The notes below the pieces were generated by a model. The model did not search any database, was not told the origin of the DNA, and saw nothing but the letters and a program-made list of their open reading frames with translations. From positions 13,489,777 to 13,553,776 of the forward strand of contig CM055828.1 in assembly GCA_029582265.1 (NCBI GenBank): a stretch of 64,000 bases of DNA. The letters run 5' to 3'. Shown piece by piece: positions 35,041 to 43,709 of this stretch; the stretch's first letter is position 1, and each line of letters begins with the position of its first letter. Source of the stretch: Zoroaster sp. YZ-2022. Its lineage: Eukaryota > Echinodermata > Asteroidea > Forcipulatida > Zoroasteridae. The position numbers and the translations under genes were made by a program.

Positions 35041-35283
35041 TAAGAGTAGAATTCATAATATTTTTAGGTAAAATTCCTTGTTGAACCAACCAATTTTGAG
35101 TCATTAACGCCGACCCAACTATTGCGGTGAGTTTTAGACTGTCGCTTACATCCAATTTTCATAAATCGGCCGGATTTATTTTAAACACTTTTTTAGCGGC
35201 CATGCTATAAATAATGGTTATAATTCCTATAACTCCTCCATGATAAGCTGAATTAACGATTCCATTCGTATCTATCGAAGACA
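35041..35283 (-). pseudogene. Small membrane protein, paralogue of the upstream gene
   Basis: ATG at 35283 is preceded by TATACTATAAA. It encodes MSSIDTNGIVNSAYHGGVIG and a hydrophobic segment (IITIIYSMAA), then KKVFKI, and reaches an in-frame TGA after about 39 codons. The same frame stays open to about 35041. It is clearly related to the gene at 35564-35286 (start, YHG motif, membrane segment, VFK motif), so the two are tandem duplicates. One membrane span is expected; the role is unknown. It lies in the minus-strand block between capsid and integrase genes. Confidence 0.7.
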
Positions 35284-35285
35284 TT

Positions 35286-35564
35286 TTATAGTATAGACAA
35301 TTTTATTATTTTTTTAAAAAAATCCATTTCTAGGTTTTCTTTGAAAAATTCGTGTCTCAGATACCCTACAACTCCCATGCCAATAATAACGAATAAATGC
35401 TCATTCGATTTTTGTGTTTGATTTTTGTAAAAATCTTCGTAAGAATCTTCCGTACTCGTTTTAAACACTTGGCTAGCGACTGCGCTATAAATAACGGCTA
35501 TCATTCCTACAGCGCATCCGTGATAAAATTCATTAATGATGCTGCTCGTATTTATCGTAGACAT
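35286..35564 (-). CDS. Polinton small membrane protein, 92 aa
   Basis: Intact frame of 92 codons starting MSTINTSSIINEFYHGCAVG, with the start preceded by TATACTATAAA. There is a first hydrophobic segment (GMIAVIYSAVASQVF), a charged middle (STEDSYEDFYKNQTQ) and a second hydrophobic segment (HLFVIIGMGVVGYL). Two membrane spans are thus likely. It is a tandem paralogue of the gene just downstream at 35283, with only a 2-base gap. The family is unknown to me; small membrane proteins are common in Polinton and adintovirus gene blocks and may serve the virion or its entry, but that is inference. Confidence 0.7.
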   Translation of the reverse strand: MSTINTSSIINEFYHGCAVGMIAVIYSAVASQVFKTSTEDSYEDFYKNQTQKSNEHLFVIIGMGVVGYLRHEFFKENLEMDFFKKIIKLSIL

Positions 35565-35590
35565 TTTATAGTATAGACAATATTTTTTAT

Positions 35591-35956
35591 TTACATTTCG
35601 AATACATCTTTGTCTCGTGGTGAAGCAGTTTCTGCGAGTTTTTGAGCTGATGGTGAAACGGGTTCTGAAACTGGCTGTGAGACAGTTTTTACAAGGTCAA
35701 AGGATTGGTAGATGTAATATGCAATACCTCCAACGGTTATTAATCCTAGACCAATGTACAGCGTGTCTATCGCTTTCTTCTTTTGCGCTTGTAACGTTTT
35801 ATTTAGTCGTCTTTACATCGCTAATGGCTTTCTTTTTAATTTTTTTTCCTTTTTATTAAGTTCTGCGAGTCTTTTACCAGCTGCTACTCGATTCGGATTT
35901 TTTATTTTAGTCGGTGTTTTCGTTACGATTGCTTCCTCCGTTTTCTCTGGCTCCAT
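35591..35956 (-). pseudogene. Basic membrane-anchored small protein, one frameshift
   Basis: ATG at 35956 overlaps the end of the preceding gene by 50 bases in another frame. The first part is highly basic (IKNPNRVAAGKRLAELNKKE). After a frameshift near 35820 the sequence continues AQKKKAIDTLYIGLG, then a membrane segment (LITVGGIAYYIY) and a Pro/Ser-rich tail ending RDKDVFEM, with a stop at 35591. One transmembrane helix is expected. I do not recognise the family. The position between the ATPase block and the small membrane genes suggests a virion or assembly role, by inference only. Confidence 0.6.
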
Positions 35957-36473
35957 CGTCTTTATAATCTAGACAAGAATTTTTTCTTTTAAAATGTTTC
36001 ACCGAAATTAGCGTTGCTGCGATTGGTGCTAAGAATATTCCGTACTTGTAGTATACTTCGCATAATCCGCAAGAAAGAGCGCTCGAAATGAGCGGGTCTC
36101 TTTCTAAATCTGTAATTAATTCATCTTCGTCATCGATCGTAAACTCATATCCCATCACATCGACACAGTTTAAACTCGATCCAGTTGCTTTAGCGTAAAG
36201 ACTTATGATCGATGAGCCTAATGAAGATATCATTTCGCGACCTAGTCTCGCTTCGGATCGCTCGTATAATTTATCTTGGTCAACCAAGTTTAAAGTTTCA
36301 ATCTCGGAAATGGTATACTCTTTACCGAAATATTTCTTTGAATTTCCTCCAGCAACAACAGCCAACAAACGATCAACTCGATTATTGTTAATTGGTGTAG
36401 ACGGTAAAGCGATATTTTCGACGCAACTTGCCTGCTGCGGCTCTTCGTTTAAAATGTTTGCAACTTCTTCCAT
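35907..36473 (-). CDS. Polinton conserved-type hypothetical protein, 188 aa
   Basis: Intact 188-codon frame beginning MEEVANILNEEPQQASCVEN, with ATG at 36473 preceded by TAATATAATA. The N-terminal half is polar and acidic, with RVDRLLAVVAGGNSKKYFGK. The middle has EMISSLGSSIISLYAKATGS, the C-terminal third has a hydrophobic segment (YYKYGIFLAPIAATLISV), and the tail is charged and Asn-rich. One membrane helix is likely. No family recognised by eye. It is one of the few undamaged genes in the element. Confidence 0.65.
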   Translation of the reverse strand: MEEVANILNEEPQQASCVENIALPSTPINNNRVDRLLAVVAGGNSKKYFGKEYTISEIETLNLVDQDKLYERSEARLGREMISSLGSSIISLYAKATGSSLNCVDVMGYEFTIDDEDELITDLERDPLISSALSCGLCEVYYKYGIFLAPIAATLISVKHFKRKNSCLDYKDDGARENGGSNRNENTD

Positions 36474-36500
36474 TATTATATTAGTCTTGTTATATTTGTT

Positions 36501-36638
36501 TTAAATTTGCTTCGCTCTAGTCAACGGTTTTATAAATTCATCATTTACGTACGAATATTTACGATTTAAAAATACGAGTCCACCAACTACCAAACAGTTT
36601 GTAAATACACAAAACCCAACTAAACATTCGATGAGCAT
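36501..36638 (-). CDS. Very small membrane protein, 45 aa
   Basis: ATG at 36638 opens 45 codons to TAA at 36501. The product starts MLIECLVGFCVFTNCLVVGG and continues LVFLNRKYSYVNDEF, i.e. a single membrane helix followed by a basic-polar tail. An AT-rich stretch with TTATAGATAAAT precedes it. It sits between the ATPase and the 188-aa gene with short spacers, as expected for a real gene in a compact block. No homologue was recognised. Confidence 0.5.
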   Translation of the reverse strand: MLIECLVGFCVFTNCLVVGGLVFLNRKYSYVNDEFIKPLTRAKQI

Positions 36639-36659
36639 ATTTATCTATAAATCTTATTA

Positions 36660-36785
36660 TAATTTATTAAGTGACCTGCTACAACCTATGCAAGTCACCT
36701 ACTACGACCTACTAGGTAACCTGTCAAGTAACCTGTCAAGAACTACTAGGTAACCTGTCAAGTAACCTGTCAAGCATACTACAAC
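36660..36785. repeat. Short tandem repeat AGGTAACCTGTCAAGTAACC
   Basis: Two nearly exact tandem units, AGGTAACCTGTCAAGTAACC plus TGTCAAG, with a third degraded part to the left (GACCTGCTACAACC). It lies at and just beyond the 3' end of the ATPase gene and may have altered its last residues. Confidence 0.7.
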
Positions 36786-37413
36786 CTGATCCGTCTAGAA
36801 CTACATAATCGGTTGGTTGATCCGTTTTTAAAATTAGTTTGCAATGTTTGGCACGTTTTAATTTTTGATTTATTTCTCTTCTAGTCTCTTGGTTCGGTAT
36901 GACGTCATTTTCTCGAAGACAATTTTCGAACGAGTCTCTATCTTTACAATAAAATATACACAACCACTTTAGTTGCTCTCTAAAATCTTTCAACACGCTA
37001 TTATATTTTTGCGAAAGAATCCAACAGCTGTGTTTGGCGTGTCTACCGCTAAAAGCTAACTGGCTGATCATACATTTATTATTTTCGTCGTATTTTCTAT
37101 ACTTTAATCCTTTGGCCGCGGAGCAGTCGTCGATGATAAACAGCGTTTCATCTCCTTTAAAGACATCGTGGTAAATTTCTATAACTTTGTTTAGCGTTGA
37201 GTCGCTCAAATCGTTAATGTACACTCGCTCATCGTTCCAAATCCATTTTCTGTTTTGGTAAGCGAGATTTTCTGCAATAGTTGGACATAGTATGACGATA
37301 TATTCAAAATATCGTAGATATTCTCCTTGTCCCAATAGATTTAAAGCGAATTATGTTTTTCCGCATCCGGTTTGACCGCAAATCAATGCAGCGTGTGGAT
37401 ATCTAGGCAACAT
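36736..37413 (-). pseudogene. Polinton packaging ATPase (FtsK/HerA-type)
   Basis: It would pump element DNA into capsids. ATG at 37413 leads to Walker A GQTGCGKT, immediately followed by an in-frame TAA at 37351-37353. The same frame then continues open for 205 codons. Walker B is TLFIIDDC, followed by the sensor-like region SGRHAKHSCWILSQ and an FYCKDRDSFE stretch, as in A32-like packaging ATPases. The natural end is probably near DYVVLDGSG; the last 15 codons run into a short tandem repeat. The single stop sits right behind the P-loop and would yield only a short fragment. The gene follows the major capsid gene by 20 bases. Confidence 0.92.
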
Positions 37414-37433
37414 GTTTAATAATACTCAACATG

Positions 37434-38714
37434 TTAATATATCGCGGAATGAAATCGTCCATTTTTGATATTGAGTTGAGCGTCCATGATGATGTAAATG
37501 TAGCAGTATAATTCACCGGCATCTTCCGACTCTTTTTCCAGTTGAATGGTAATCCCTTCGGATAAGTTTTCTACTCGCCTTCCACTTCCGTGAACTTTGT
37601 TGTCGTCGTTGCTTCTCAAATCTAAAAACAACCCGTATTTATCGCAGTAGTAATCGAAGACTTTCACACTCGATAGACCTAAAGCTTTGGTTACTCCAAT
37701 GGTGTGTTCTTCTCTCGAATCTCCAAAATACTTGTGAATTTATTCCCAGTGTTGATACCTGTTCATCCCTTGCGCGTAAAGTTGATTAGGAACTCCTTCG
37801 ATCGTAATTGAAACTTTATCAATTTTTGGATTATAACATTTCTGAGTATCTTTTTCATCGGGCTCTTTGAATAAAAACAATATTCCTTTCATGCTTTTTG
37901 CGGGAGTATTGACATTTATATTTCACGTTTTATCTCTCTTGTTTAGCAGTTTAACGCTTTGTCTCAAGACTCTATCGTACAATATAGCCAACTTGTTGCT
38001 ATATTGATTTTTAATCATTTGAGCGAGTTGCGGATTACTAACAACCTCGTATTCTAGAGAAATTCCGCTTATGATATATTTACTATTGTCGTCTGAGCTT
38101 ATGATAACTTTTGAATATTTATTAAACGTGAGTTCATAAGTTCGCCGATCCCCAAGCTCGGCTTGATAATACGGTTGATGATCCATCAATAGTTCAAAGT
38201 CGAGTGGAATGCAAAATCTATTTTTAAAAGTATCCACGACAGCTTTGTCTCTTCCTTCGTTGACCGTAGCACCACGGTCGCTAGTGCCTACTCTTAATTT
38301 AGTTATATTATAAAGTCCGAGTCCTTGATACGCTAGATTGCAGAGTTGATCTCTCGTTAACCAATTGTCTTTAAAACAATTGTACACATCCGCATCGTCT
38401 AAAGAATACACTTCATTTCCTTCCATTTTAATGGAAATATTTTTTACGATAGCTCTGCCTATATTTTTAACGATTGTTCTGGTATCATCATCGGATTCTA
38501 GAACAATGTTAAAAGCCAATCTAGCCGTACCTTGAACGATAACGTCGTCTTTTCCTAAATTTGGGAAACGAACCGTCAACAGTTGATTTTCGCTGATGGT
38601 GCTCGGATTGTTTGTAATGACGACATTTTGTCGTATTCCTTTTATACCTTTTGGTTCTCTCAATTTCCTGTACGGATTTAGTTTGTGTCCGAATGCTTGG
38701 CTCATATTTAACAT
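37434..38714 (-). pseudogene. Polinton major capsid protein (double jelly-roll type)
   Basis: One frame from ATG 38714 to 37434 (426 residues) with two in-frame stops, TGA at 37923-37925 and TAA at 37740-37742, and no frameshift. Landmarks: an N-terminal arm (AFGHKLNPYRKL), strand-rich parts with VRFPNLGKDD and IKMEGNEVYSLDD, FCIPLDFELL...HQPYY, LEYEVVSNPQLA, then GILFLFKEPDE, NQLYAQGMNRYQHW and KVFDYYCDKYGLFLDLRS. This order and length fit the Polinton/adintovirus major capsid, which forms the icosahedral shell as trimers. The neighbouring ATPase and penton-type genes support the call. Assignment is by recognition of the family pattern, not by alignment. Confidence 0.88.
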
Positions 38715-38756
38715 GTAACATTATTTTATTAAATTTAAAAAAATGTTTATAATAAA
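38715..38756. promoter_or_regulatory. Divergent AT-rich promoter candidate
   Basis: The 42 bases between the minus-strand major capsid gene and the plus-strand gene at 38757 are nearly pure A/T. TTTATAATAAA abuts the plus ATG and AATAAAATAATG reads towards the capsid gene. The spacer is too short for anything but a shared divergent start region. Confidence 0.5.
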
Positions 38757-39115
38757 ATGGTTTCAATAGCGATGATGATTGGAAGTGCGGTAGTAAACGC
38801 ACTCGCTTTTAGTGGATCAAATTAAAGCGAGAGATGAATGGTCAAAAGAGCGCACAAAATATCTAGATTATTTAAACGACAGACTCTTGAAGGAATCGCA
38901 CGCTAAAGAAACATTTACCGACATCACCGAAGCGATGAATGAATATTATATCGTTACCGGTAGTCAATTTGATTTACCGCCGAGTTTATACGACGAGCCT
39001 AAACTAGCCAATTTTTACGTTCCAACCGAAGATTTTAAAAAACAGAGAAATTTTATTTGTTATTGGTATGACGGTAGTAGGCTACGCAATTTATAAATTA
39101 TTCAAAACAAGATAA
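38757..39115 (+). pseudogene. Polinton protein with hydrophobic ends and coiled middle
   Basis: ATG at 38757 directly follows TTTATAATAAA. The start, MVSIAMMIGSAVVNALAFSG, is hydrophobic. A frameshift near 38820 leads to a charged helical part (ARDEWSKERTKYLDYLNDRL), then NEYYIVTGSQFDLPPSLYDE and NFYVPTEDFKKQ. A last frameshift near 39055 gives VIGMTVVGYAIYKLFKTR with a stop at 39113, a C-terminal membrane helix with basic residues inside. Membrane protein with both ends hydrophobic; function unknown. It is the divergent partner of the capsid gene, so probably structural or assembly-linked (inference). Confidence 0.65.
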
Positions 39116-39133
39116 AAACTAATTGTAAATAGT

Positions 39134-39493
39134 ATGGCAGCAGAAGGAGTTGAATTGGATGAATTTAATCCACCGATAGAACAAGACGATGATGTTGAAC
39201 AAGAAACGACTTTAAATAACGATGAAGATTTTATAGAGAAATTAGAAAGAGAAAGCCAAGAAAAATTAGCGAGAGAAAGATTAGAACAAATGGAAAGGGG
39301 AGAAACTACTTCTAAAACAGATCCACCAGCATTAAAAATTTATGAAATGATTCACAAATTTCGCGAGCTTTATGCTGAAAACTATAAACCCAGTAAAATA
39401 ATAAAACATAGTGAAAATTTTAAGTTTATTAATAAAGACGAAGCAAAAGAATATAATAAAAATATAAAGTTTATTAATGAAACCGATTATTAA
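39134..39493 (+). CDS. Acidic, helical hypothetical protein, 119 aa
   Basis: Intact frame starting MAAEGVELDEFNPPIEQDDD, very acidic at first, then a long charged helix (EKLERESQEKLARERLEQME), a Thr/Ser linker and KIYEMIHKFRELYAENYKPS. It ends at an A-run (39492-39500) where a one-base slip would join it to the next open stretch (IVEGFYYKN...). It may therefore be the first part of a longer gene reaching 40544. No family recognised. Confidence 0.55.
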   Translation: MAAEGVELDEFNPPIEQDDDVEQETTLNNDEDFIEKLERESQEKLARERLEQMERGETTSKTDPPALKIYEMIHKFRELYAENYKPSKIIKHSENFKFINKDEAKEYNKNIKFINETDY

Positions 39494-39500
39494 AAAAAAA

Positions 39501-40544
39501 ATAGTCGAAGGTTTTTATTACAAAAATGTAAATTTAACCCGGGTCGGAAACCCAACGATATTTGTCACCAAAAATAGAATAATTGAAAGAGCGAAAGATC
39601 AAGGACATGAAAACCCAACCTCTTTTTTTATGAAGCATTAGATGTACAAGTCTTAGGTATAAAAGGACTTCGTAAAAAAGGACTTTTGACGAGTTACAAC
39701 CACCCCTTAGTGAGCTTGATGAAATAATTCCTGAAAGCACTCCAAGGCGAATTTTACCGCAAACCGCAAAAAAGGCACAACAAGCCGCCAAAAATATTGC
39801 TTCTATTCTTCAAAAAGAAGAAGGAACTCAAACAGATGGGCTTAAATATACATTGCGAGAACTGATATCTATCGATAAGTTATTGCAAACGACCAACGGC
39901 GAGCGCTTAAATAATTTAGCCAAATTGAGCGCACTCGACAAAAAAATCTCTGATCAAGAAGAATTAATTTCTGACGCTATTAATAGAGGACTTTAAAAAA
40001 AAAGTAGTCGAAGACGGTCGTAAACAGCTGAAAAAACTAAAAGACGCTAGACTAGAGAGATTAAGGGCTATTGATTTGAATGACTACGATCGAAGAGCGT
40101 AGTCAAATCAAAAGAATCCAAGACACGATTCATAAAATGTTGGAAATAGACGTTACGTTAAGTGAAAAAATTTAACGTTTATTTAGAGAACAAGGCATAA
40201 CGATAGTCACTTTATTAACGGCGATTAGTCTGGCTATTGGTTTCATCGTTGAATCGATCGTAGGTGCCGTAAAACCGCTTCCAACACCACCTATACCGCC
40301 TACGCCTACACCAAGTGGTGGTGGTGGTGGTGTAAAAGAGTGGATACAAAAAACTCTCAAAAATCTATCAAATCTACTAAAGAAACTTGGATTAAAAGCC
40401 TTGGATTCTCTACCAACTGTTATCGGAGGAGTATTAAGTTGGTTATTGACTCAACTTTCCTCGGTGATAGGATGGGTAGCGGAGCATGTGTGGCTATTCG
40501 TGACTGGAGTTGGAGCCATGGTTTTATTTTATCTACAGGGTTAA
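39501..40544 (+). pseudogene. Large Polinton protein with coiled-coil and membrane C-terminus
   Basis: A chain of open stretches on the plus strand. They are IVEGFYYKNVNLTRVGNPTI (39501-39641), then after frameshifts PLSELDEIIPESTPRRILP through a long helical, Lys/Gln/Glu-rich part to 39996, then further helices (KKLKDARLERLRAIDLND; RSQIKRIQDTIHKMLE). After a TAA at about 40172, in the same frame, FREQGITIVTLLTAISLAIG begins a C-terminal part with a Pro/Gly-rich linker and two or more membrane helices, ending FVTGVGAMVLFYLQG at 40544. The order coiled-coil, membrane, linker, membrane suggests a membrane-active virion component; function is unproven. Several frameshifts and stops are present. 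Confidence 0.6.
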
Positions 40545-40572
40545 CGTTGAAACAACTCGTAAATATGACGCC

Positions 40573-41973
40573 TTACCCAAAAGAAACTGCGATACCAATG
40601 ATCAGAGAATTTTTTTCCTCTTGGTGAGCTGTCGAGAGTTGAGTATCGGGTGGTAGCAGAAAATTGGTAGATAGATCGTTAAACTGTGATGTATCAATAG
40701 ATGGCGCGTTGTTATACTCAGTATCGATAGATGGTGGAGTGGGTGTTGAATTTGTGTCTTGATTTGATTCGAGTGATAAATTTGACGTTGCGATTAAAAT
40801 ATTGTTGTTGTATCCCACGTACGTATCTATTCGCAAATTCATGTCGGATGGCATAAGGTATAAACCTTCTCCAATAACAAAGTTTAACTGCGATCGAGCG
40901 TATTGTAAAGAATCTTGGTACCTCTGAATAGAAGATTGTAAATCTACTGGAGAATCGATCGAAGCATCGAGAATGTTTAAAAATTCTCTTTTTGCATCAA
41001 AACCGGTACCAACTACGAGAATTCCAGTTTTAGCTTGAGCTTGAGCTCCCAATAACGCGTAAACGTACGTTCTTATAGTGTCGTTGATTCGTTCTACCTA
41101 TATCCGTAAAGCCTTGAGCTAATCTCAACGTGTTGGTATAGAGTCGTTGATTTACAGTTTTAGCCTGAACGTACGTTCTTATATCTTTGTTGACTCGTTC
41201 TATAGCAATATTTGCTACGCGTTGAGATTGACTCAAGCCAAGTATAAATTTATTCCAAGCTTGTTCAGTCTGTGGAGATTGTGAAATGTAAGCGACTGTA
41301 TACGTCGATGGATGATCACCAAAACCCATCTTTGTCGCGGTTTTGTAATAATCATAATCACTCACGTCAACGTCAACGCAACGTGTAAACTCGAATTATC
41401 GTAGTCTTTTCCAGGCACCTCTTTGTAACCGTTGTCGTAATAATAGGCTATTCCCAATCCTCTCGAGTTTTTCTCTACTTGTTGTTTCCAATCAGATACT
41501 GGCGAGACGTGAAAGTCTCTACATATTTTATTATACGCGGCAATGTCTATATTGTTTTCAAACGCGCTCCAAAAATTTTGAAAAGATGCGGGACAGCTCA
41601 TTTCTTTGAGCAATCGTCTAATTTGATAATAGACGTGAAATTTGAAGAAACTACGAATCATCGGATTCGAATGGAGCAAATGTTCGTCACTCACTCCACA
41701 CCCCGTCGTACTACACCACGTTACAAAATTCATTTGATTCTGATAAAACTTTAGCGGATTAGAATTCCAGCTATTTACAATCACGTCGCTATCGACGTGA
41801 GGCAACTTGTATTTTTCAAATGGATTATCAAGTACTACATTAAAAAAATCATTTTCATTAATGTAAATATTTACATTAGTCAAGGTGCTAGAAGAAATTG
41901 TTCTAGCTGTATAATTTCCAGATTGTTGATACCGTTTTGATAAATTACTCTGAAATGCTAAAGGAATCGACAT
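40573..41973 (-). pseudogene. Polinton conserved hypothetical protein (possible structural protein)
   Basis: Three minus-strand frames in order from ATG 41973: 41973-41362, 41365-41030 and 41052-40573, about 460 residues in all with two frameshifts. The first contains FVTWCSTTGCGVSDEHLL and SFFKFHVYYQIRRLLKEM. The middle has YTVAYISQSPQTEQAWNKF and a helical part, and the last has AQAKTGILVVGTGFDAKREF. At the second junction a segment of about 110 bp with ACGTACGTTCTTATA is present twice (41062 and 41170), so the frameshift comes from a local duplication. The start shares an 18-bp inverted promoter-like box with the penton-type gene at 42013. I do not know its function. Confidence 0.6.
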
Positions 41974-42012
41974 TTTATTATAAACTAATATTATTTTTTA
42001 GTTTATAATAAA
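41974..42012. promoter_or_regulatory. Palindromic divergent promoter candidate
   Basis: The two divergent starts read the same sequence outward: TTAGTTTATAATAAAATG on the plus strand (ending at 42015) and its exact inverted copy on the minus strand (ending at 41971). The 18-base arms are separated by only 9 bases. The ATGs are part of the arms. Confidence 0.65.
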
Positions 42013-42657
42013 ATGCATCATACGATCGAAATTAAAACGTTTACCAAGCCAGTCGTATTAGATCATAGTATTGATAATCGCGATGGTAAACTCGCGATTT
42101 CATTAAAAACAGCCAACTTTTGGGTCGGTTACTATAATGTACGTAAAAAAGAAAAAATATTGCGTCGTAAAACCAATACAAATGAAAGGCCGACGGAAGA
42201 AATTCAAATTATCAATCCTGGACTTTATAATATAAAAGAAATTATCGATATTGTCGCAAATAACACGCCTTGGCTTACATTTGTTATTGATGAAAGTCAA
42301 GGTGAATCTTTGCTTCAAATTAATAATCAAAACCAAAAAATAAAATTTTCCAGTGGGTTGGCTAATTTACTCGGGTTTCCAGATGAATTTCTAGCTATGG
42401 GAGAGCATCATGGAAAAATTGATTTGCAACCTTTTAAAATAATGTACATTCATTGCGATCAAATTTCTACTAGCGAACATTTTTTCAACGGTAAACCTTC
42501 GAGTATTTTAAACGTTTTTCCATTACAAGATAAAAGATTTGGCGAAAGTACATGGATAGAATATTCTAATCCATTACGAAAAAATCTCAAAACTGGCACT
42601 TTAAACGAATTGAGTTTTAAAATTAAAGATTCTATCGCAGTATGCCAGTCATTATAA
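42013..42657 (+). CDS. Polinton minor capsid (penton-type) protein, 214 aa
   Basis: Intact frame of 214 residues starting MHHTIEIKTFTKPVVLDHS. A central part reads PGLYNIKEIIDIVANNTPW and SSGLANLLGFP. The C-terminal third has the block NVFPLQDKRFGE, then WIEYSNPLRKNL and FKIKDS, characteristic of the single-jelly-roll minor capsid (penton) proteins of Polintons and adintoviruses, which close the five-fold vertices of the shell. Length and position fit. It is the only core structural gene here without a visible break. It shares a palindromic start region with the divergent gene at 41973. The call is by motif recognition. Confidence 0.82.
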   Translation: MHHTIEIKTFTKPVVLDHSIDNRDGKLAISLKTANFWVGYYNVRKKEKILRRKTNTNERPTEEIQIINPGLYNIKEIIDIVANNTPWLTFVIDESQGESLLQINNQNQKIKFSSGLANLLGFPDEFLAMGEHHGKIDLQPFKIMYIHCDQISTSEHFFNGKPSSILNVFPLQDKRFGESTWIEYSNPLRKNLKTGTLNELSFKIKDSIAVCQSL

Positions 42658-42698
42658 CCATCGAAATTAATAAATAATTATTTAAATAATTATTATAA

Positions 42699-43183
42699 AT
42701 GGCGAGTATTTACGGTCCAACTCGTAAGAGCGAGCGAATTTTATCTAAAAATTCCAATACGTCTATTTATGAACATCATAATCATATTACTGTAGAAGAA
42801 GTTGATCGCACGATACCATTGATAAATTTATTCGGAAGACTACCCATTTACATCGAGTGGAAAGGAACAGAAAGACAACCCTGTTTTTTCTCGAAATAGA
42901 ACCTGTATACTGTTCAATTTTTGCTGAATTAATCGAAGAAAATTATGATGATTTACATTCATTCAGCTCAAAACGCAACTTTGTAGCCAATACAGCTTAT
43001 GCGTTTTCAAGAGCTGATGTTTTTGATCCATATTATTCTTTTAGCGATAGACTAAAACATTTAAAATGTGGAATTTGCTTCAAGATAGAAGATCAAGAAG
43101 TCTTTATAAAAGCCACCTTTTTCGGTAGTTTAGACACGGGAATCTGTTTCGATATAAAAATTAAAAGTTTTCCATTGGTTTAA
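42699..43183 (+). pseudogene. Unknown Polinton protein, paralogue A
   Basis: It starts MASIYGPTRKSERILSKNSN after TTATTATAA. ITVEEVDRTIPLINLFGRLP and IYIEWKGT follow, then a one-base frameshift at the T-run near 42885. The second frame continues EPVYCSIFAELIEENYDDLH and KHLKCGICFKIEDQEVFIKA to a stop at 43183. The total is about 161 residues. It is nearly identical to the gene at 43205, so it arose by tandem duplication inside the element. No family recognised; no membrane helix or signal peptide seen. Confidence 0.7.
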
Positions 43184-43204
43184 AAAATATAATCTTTATT
43201 ATAA

Positions 43205-43675
43205 ATGGCGAGTATTTACGGTCCAACTCGTAAGAACGAGCAAATTTTATCTAAAAATCACAATCCATCCATTTATGAATATCATAATCGTATTACTGTA
43301 GAAGAAGTTGATCGCACGATACCATTGATCAATTTATTCGGAAGACTGCCCATTTACATCGAGTGGAAAGGAACAGCAAAACAACCCTGTTTTTTTCTCG
43401 AAACAGAACCTGTATACTGTTAAATTTTTGCTAAAAGAATCGAAAATTATGATGATTTATATACGATCACGTCAAAGCGCGACTTTGTAGCCAACACAGC
43501 TTATGCGTTTTCCAAAACTAATGATTTTGATCCAGAACTCTCTTTTAGCAATAGACTAAAACATTTAGAATGTGGAATTTGCTTCAAGATAGAAGATCAA
43601 GAAGTCTTTGTACAAGCCACCTTTTTCGGTAGTTTAGACACGGGAATCTGTTTCGATCGAAAGTTTTTCATTTGA
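43205..43675 (+). pseudogene. Unknown Polinton protein, paralogue B
   Basis: Tandem copy of paralogue A in a single frame of 157 codons from 43205 to 43675, broken only by TAA at 43421-43423 (paralogue A has TCA, Ser, there). It starts MASIYGPTRKNEQILSKNHN after TTATTATAA. The C-terminal half has NFVANTAYAF-like and CGICFKIEDQEVF blocks. The two copies were broken independently: a frameshift in A and a nonsense change in B. Function unknown. Confidence 0.7.
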
Positions 43676-43709
43676 CTAAAAATATATAATCTTTATTATT
43701 AATAGAATA

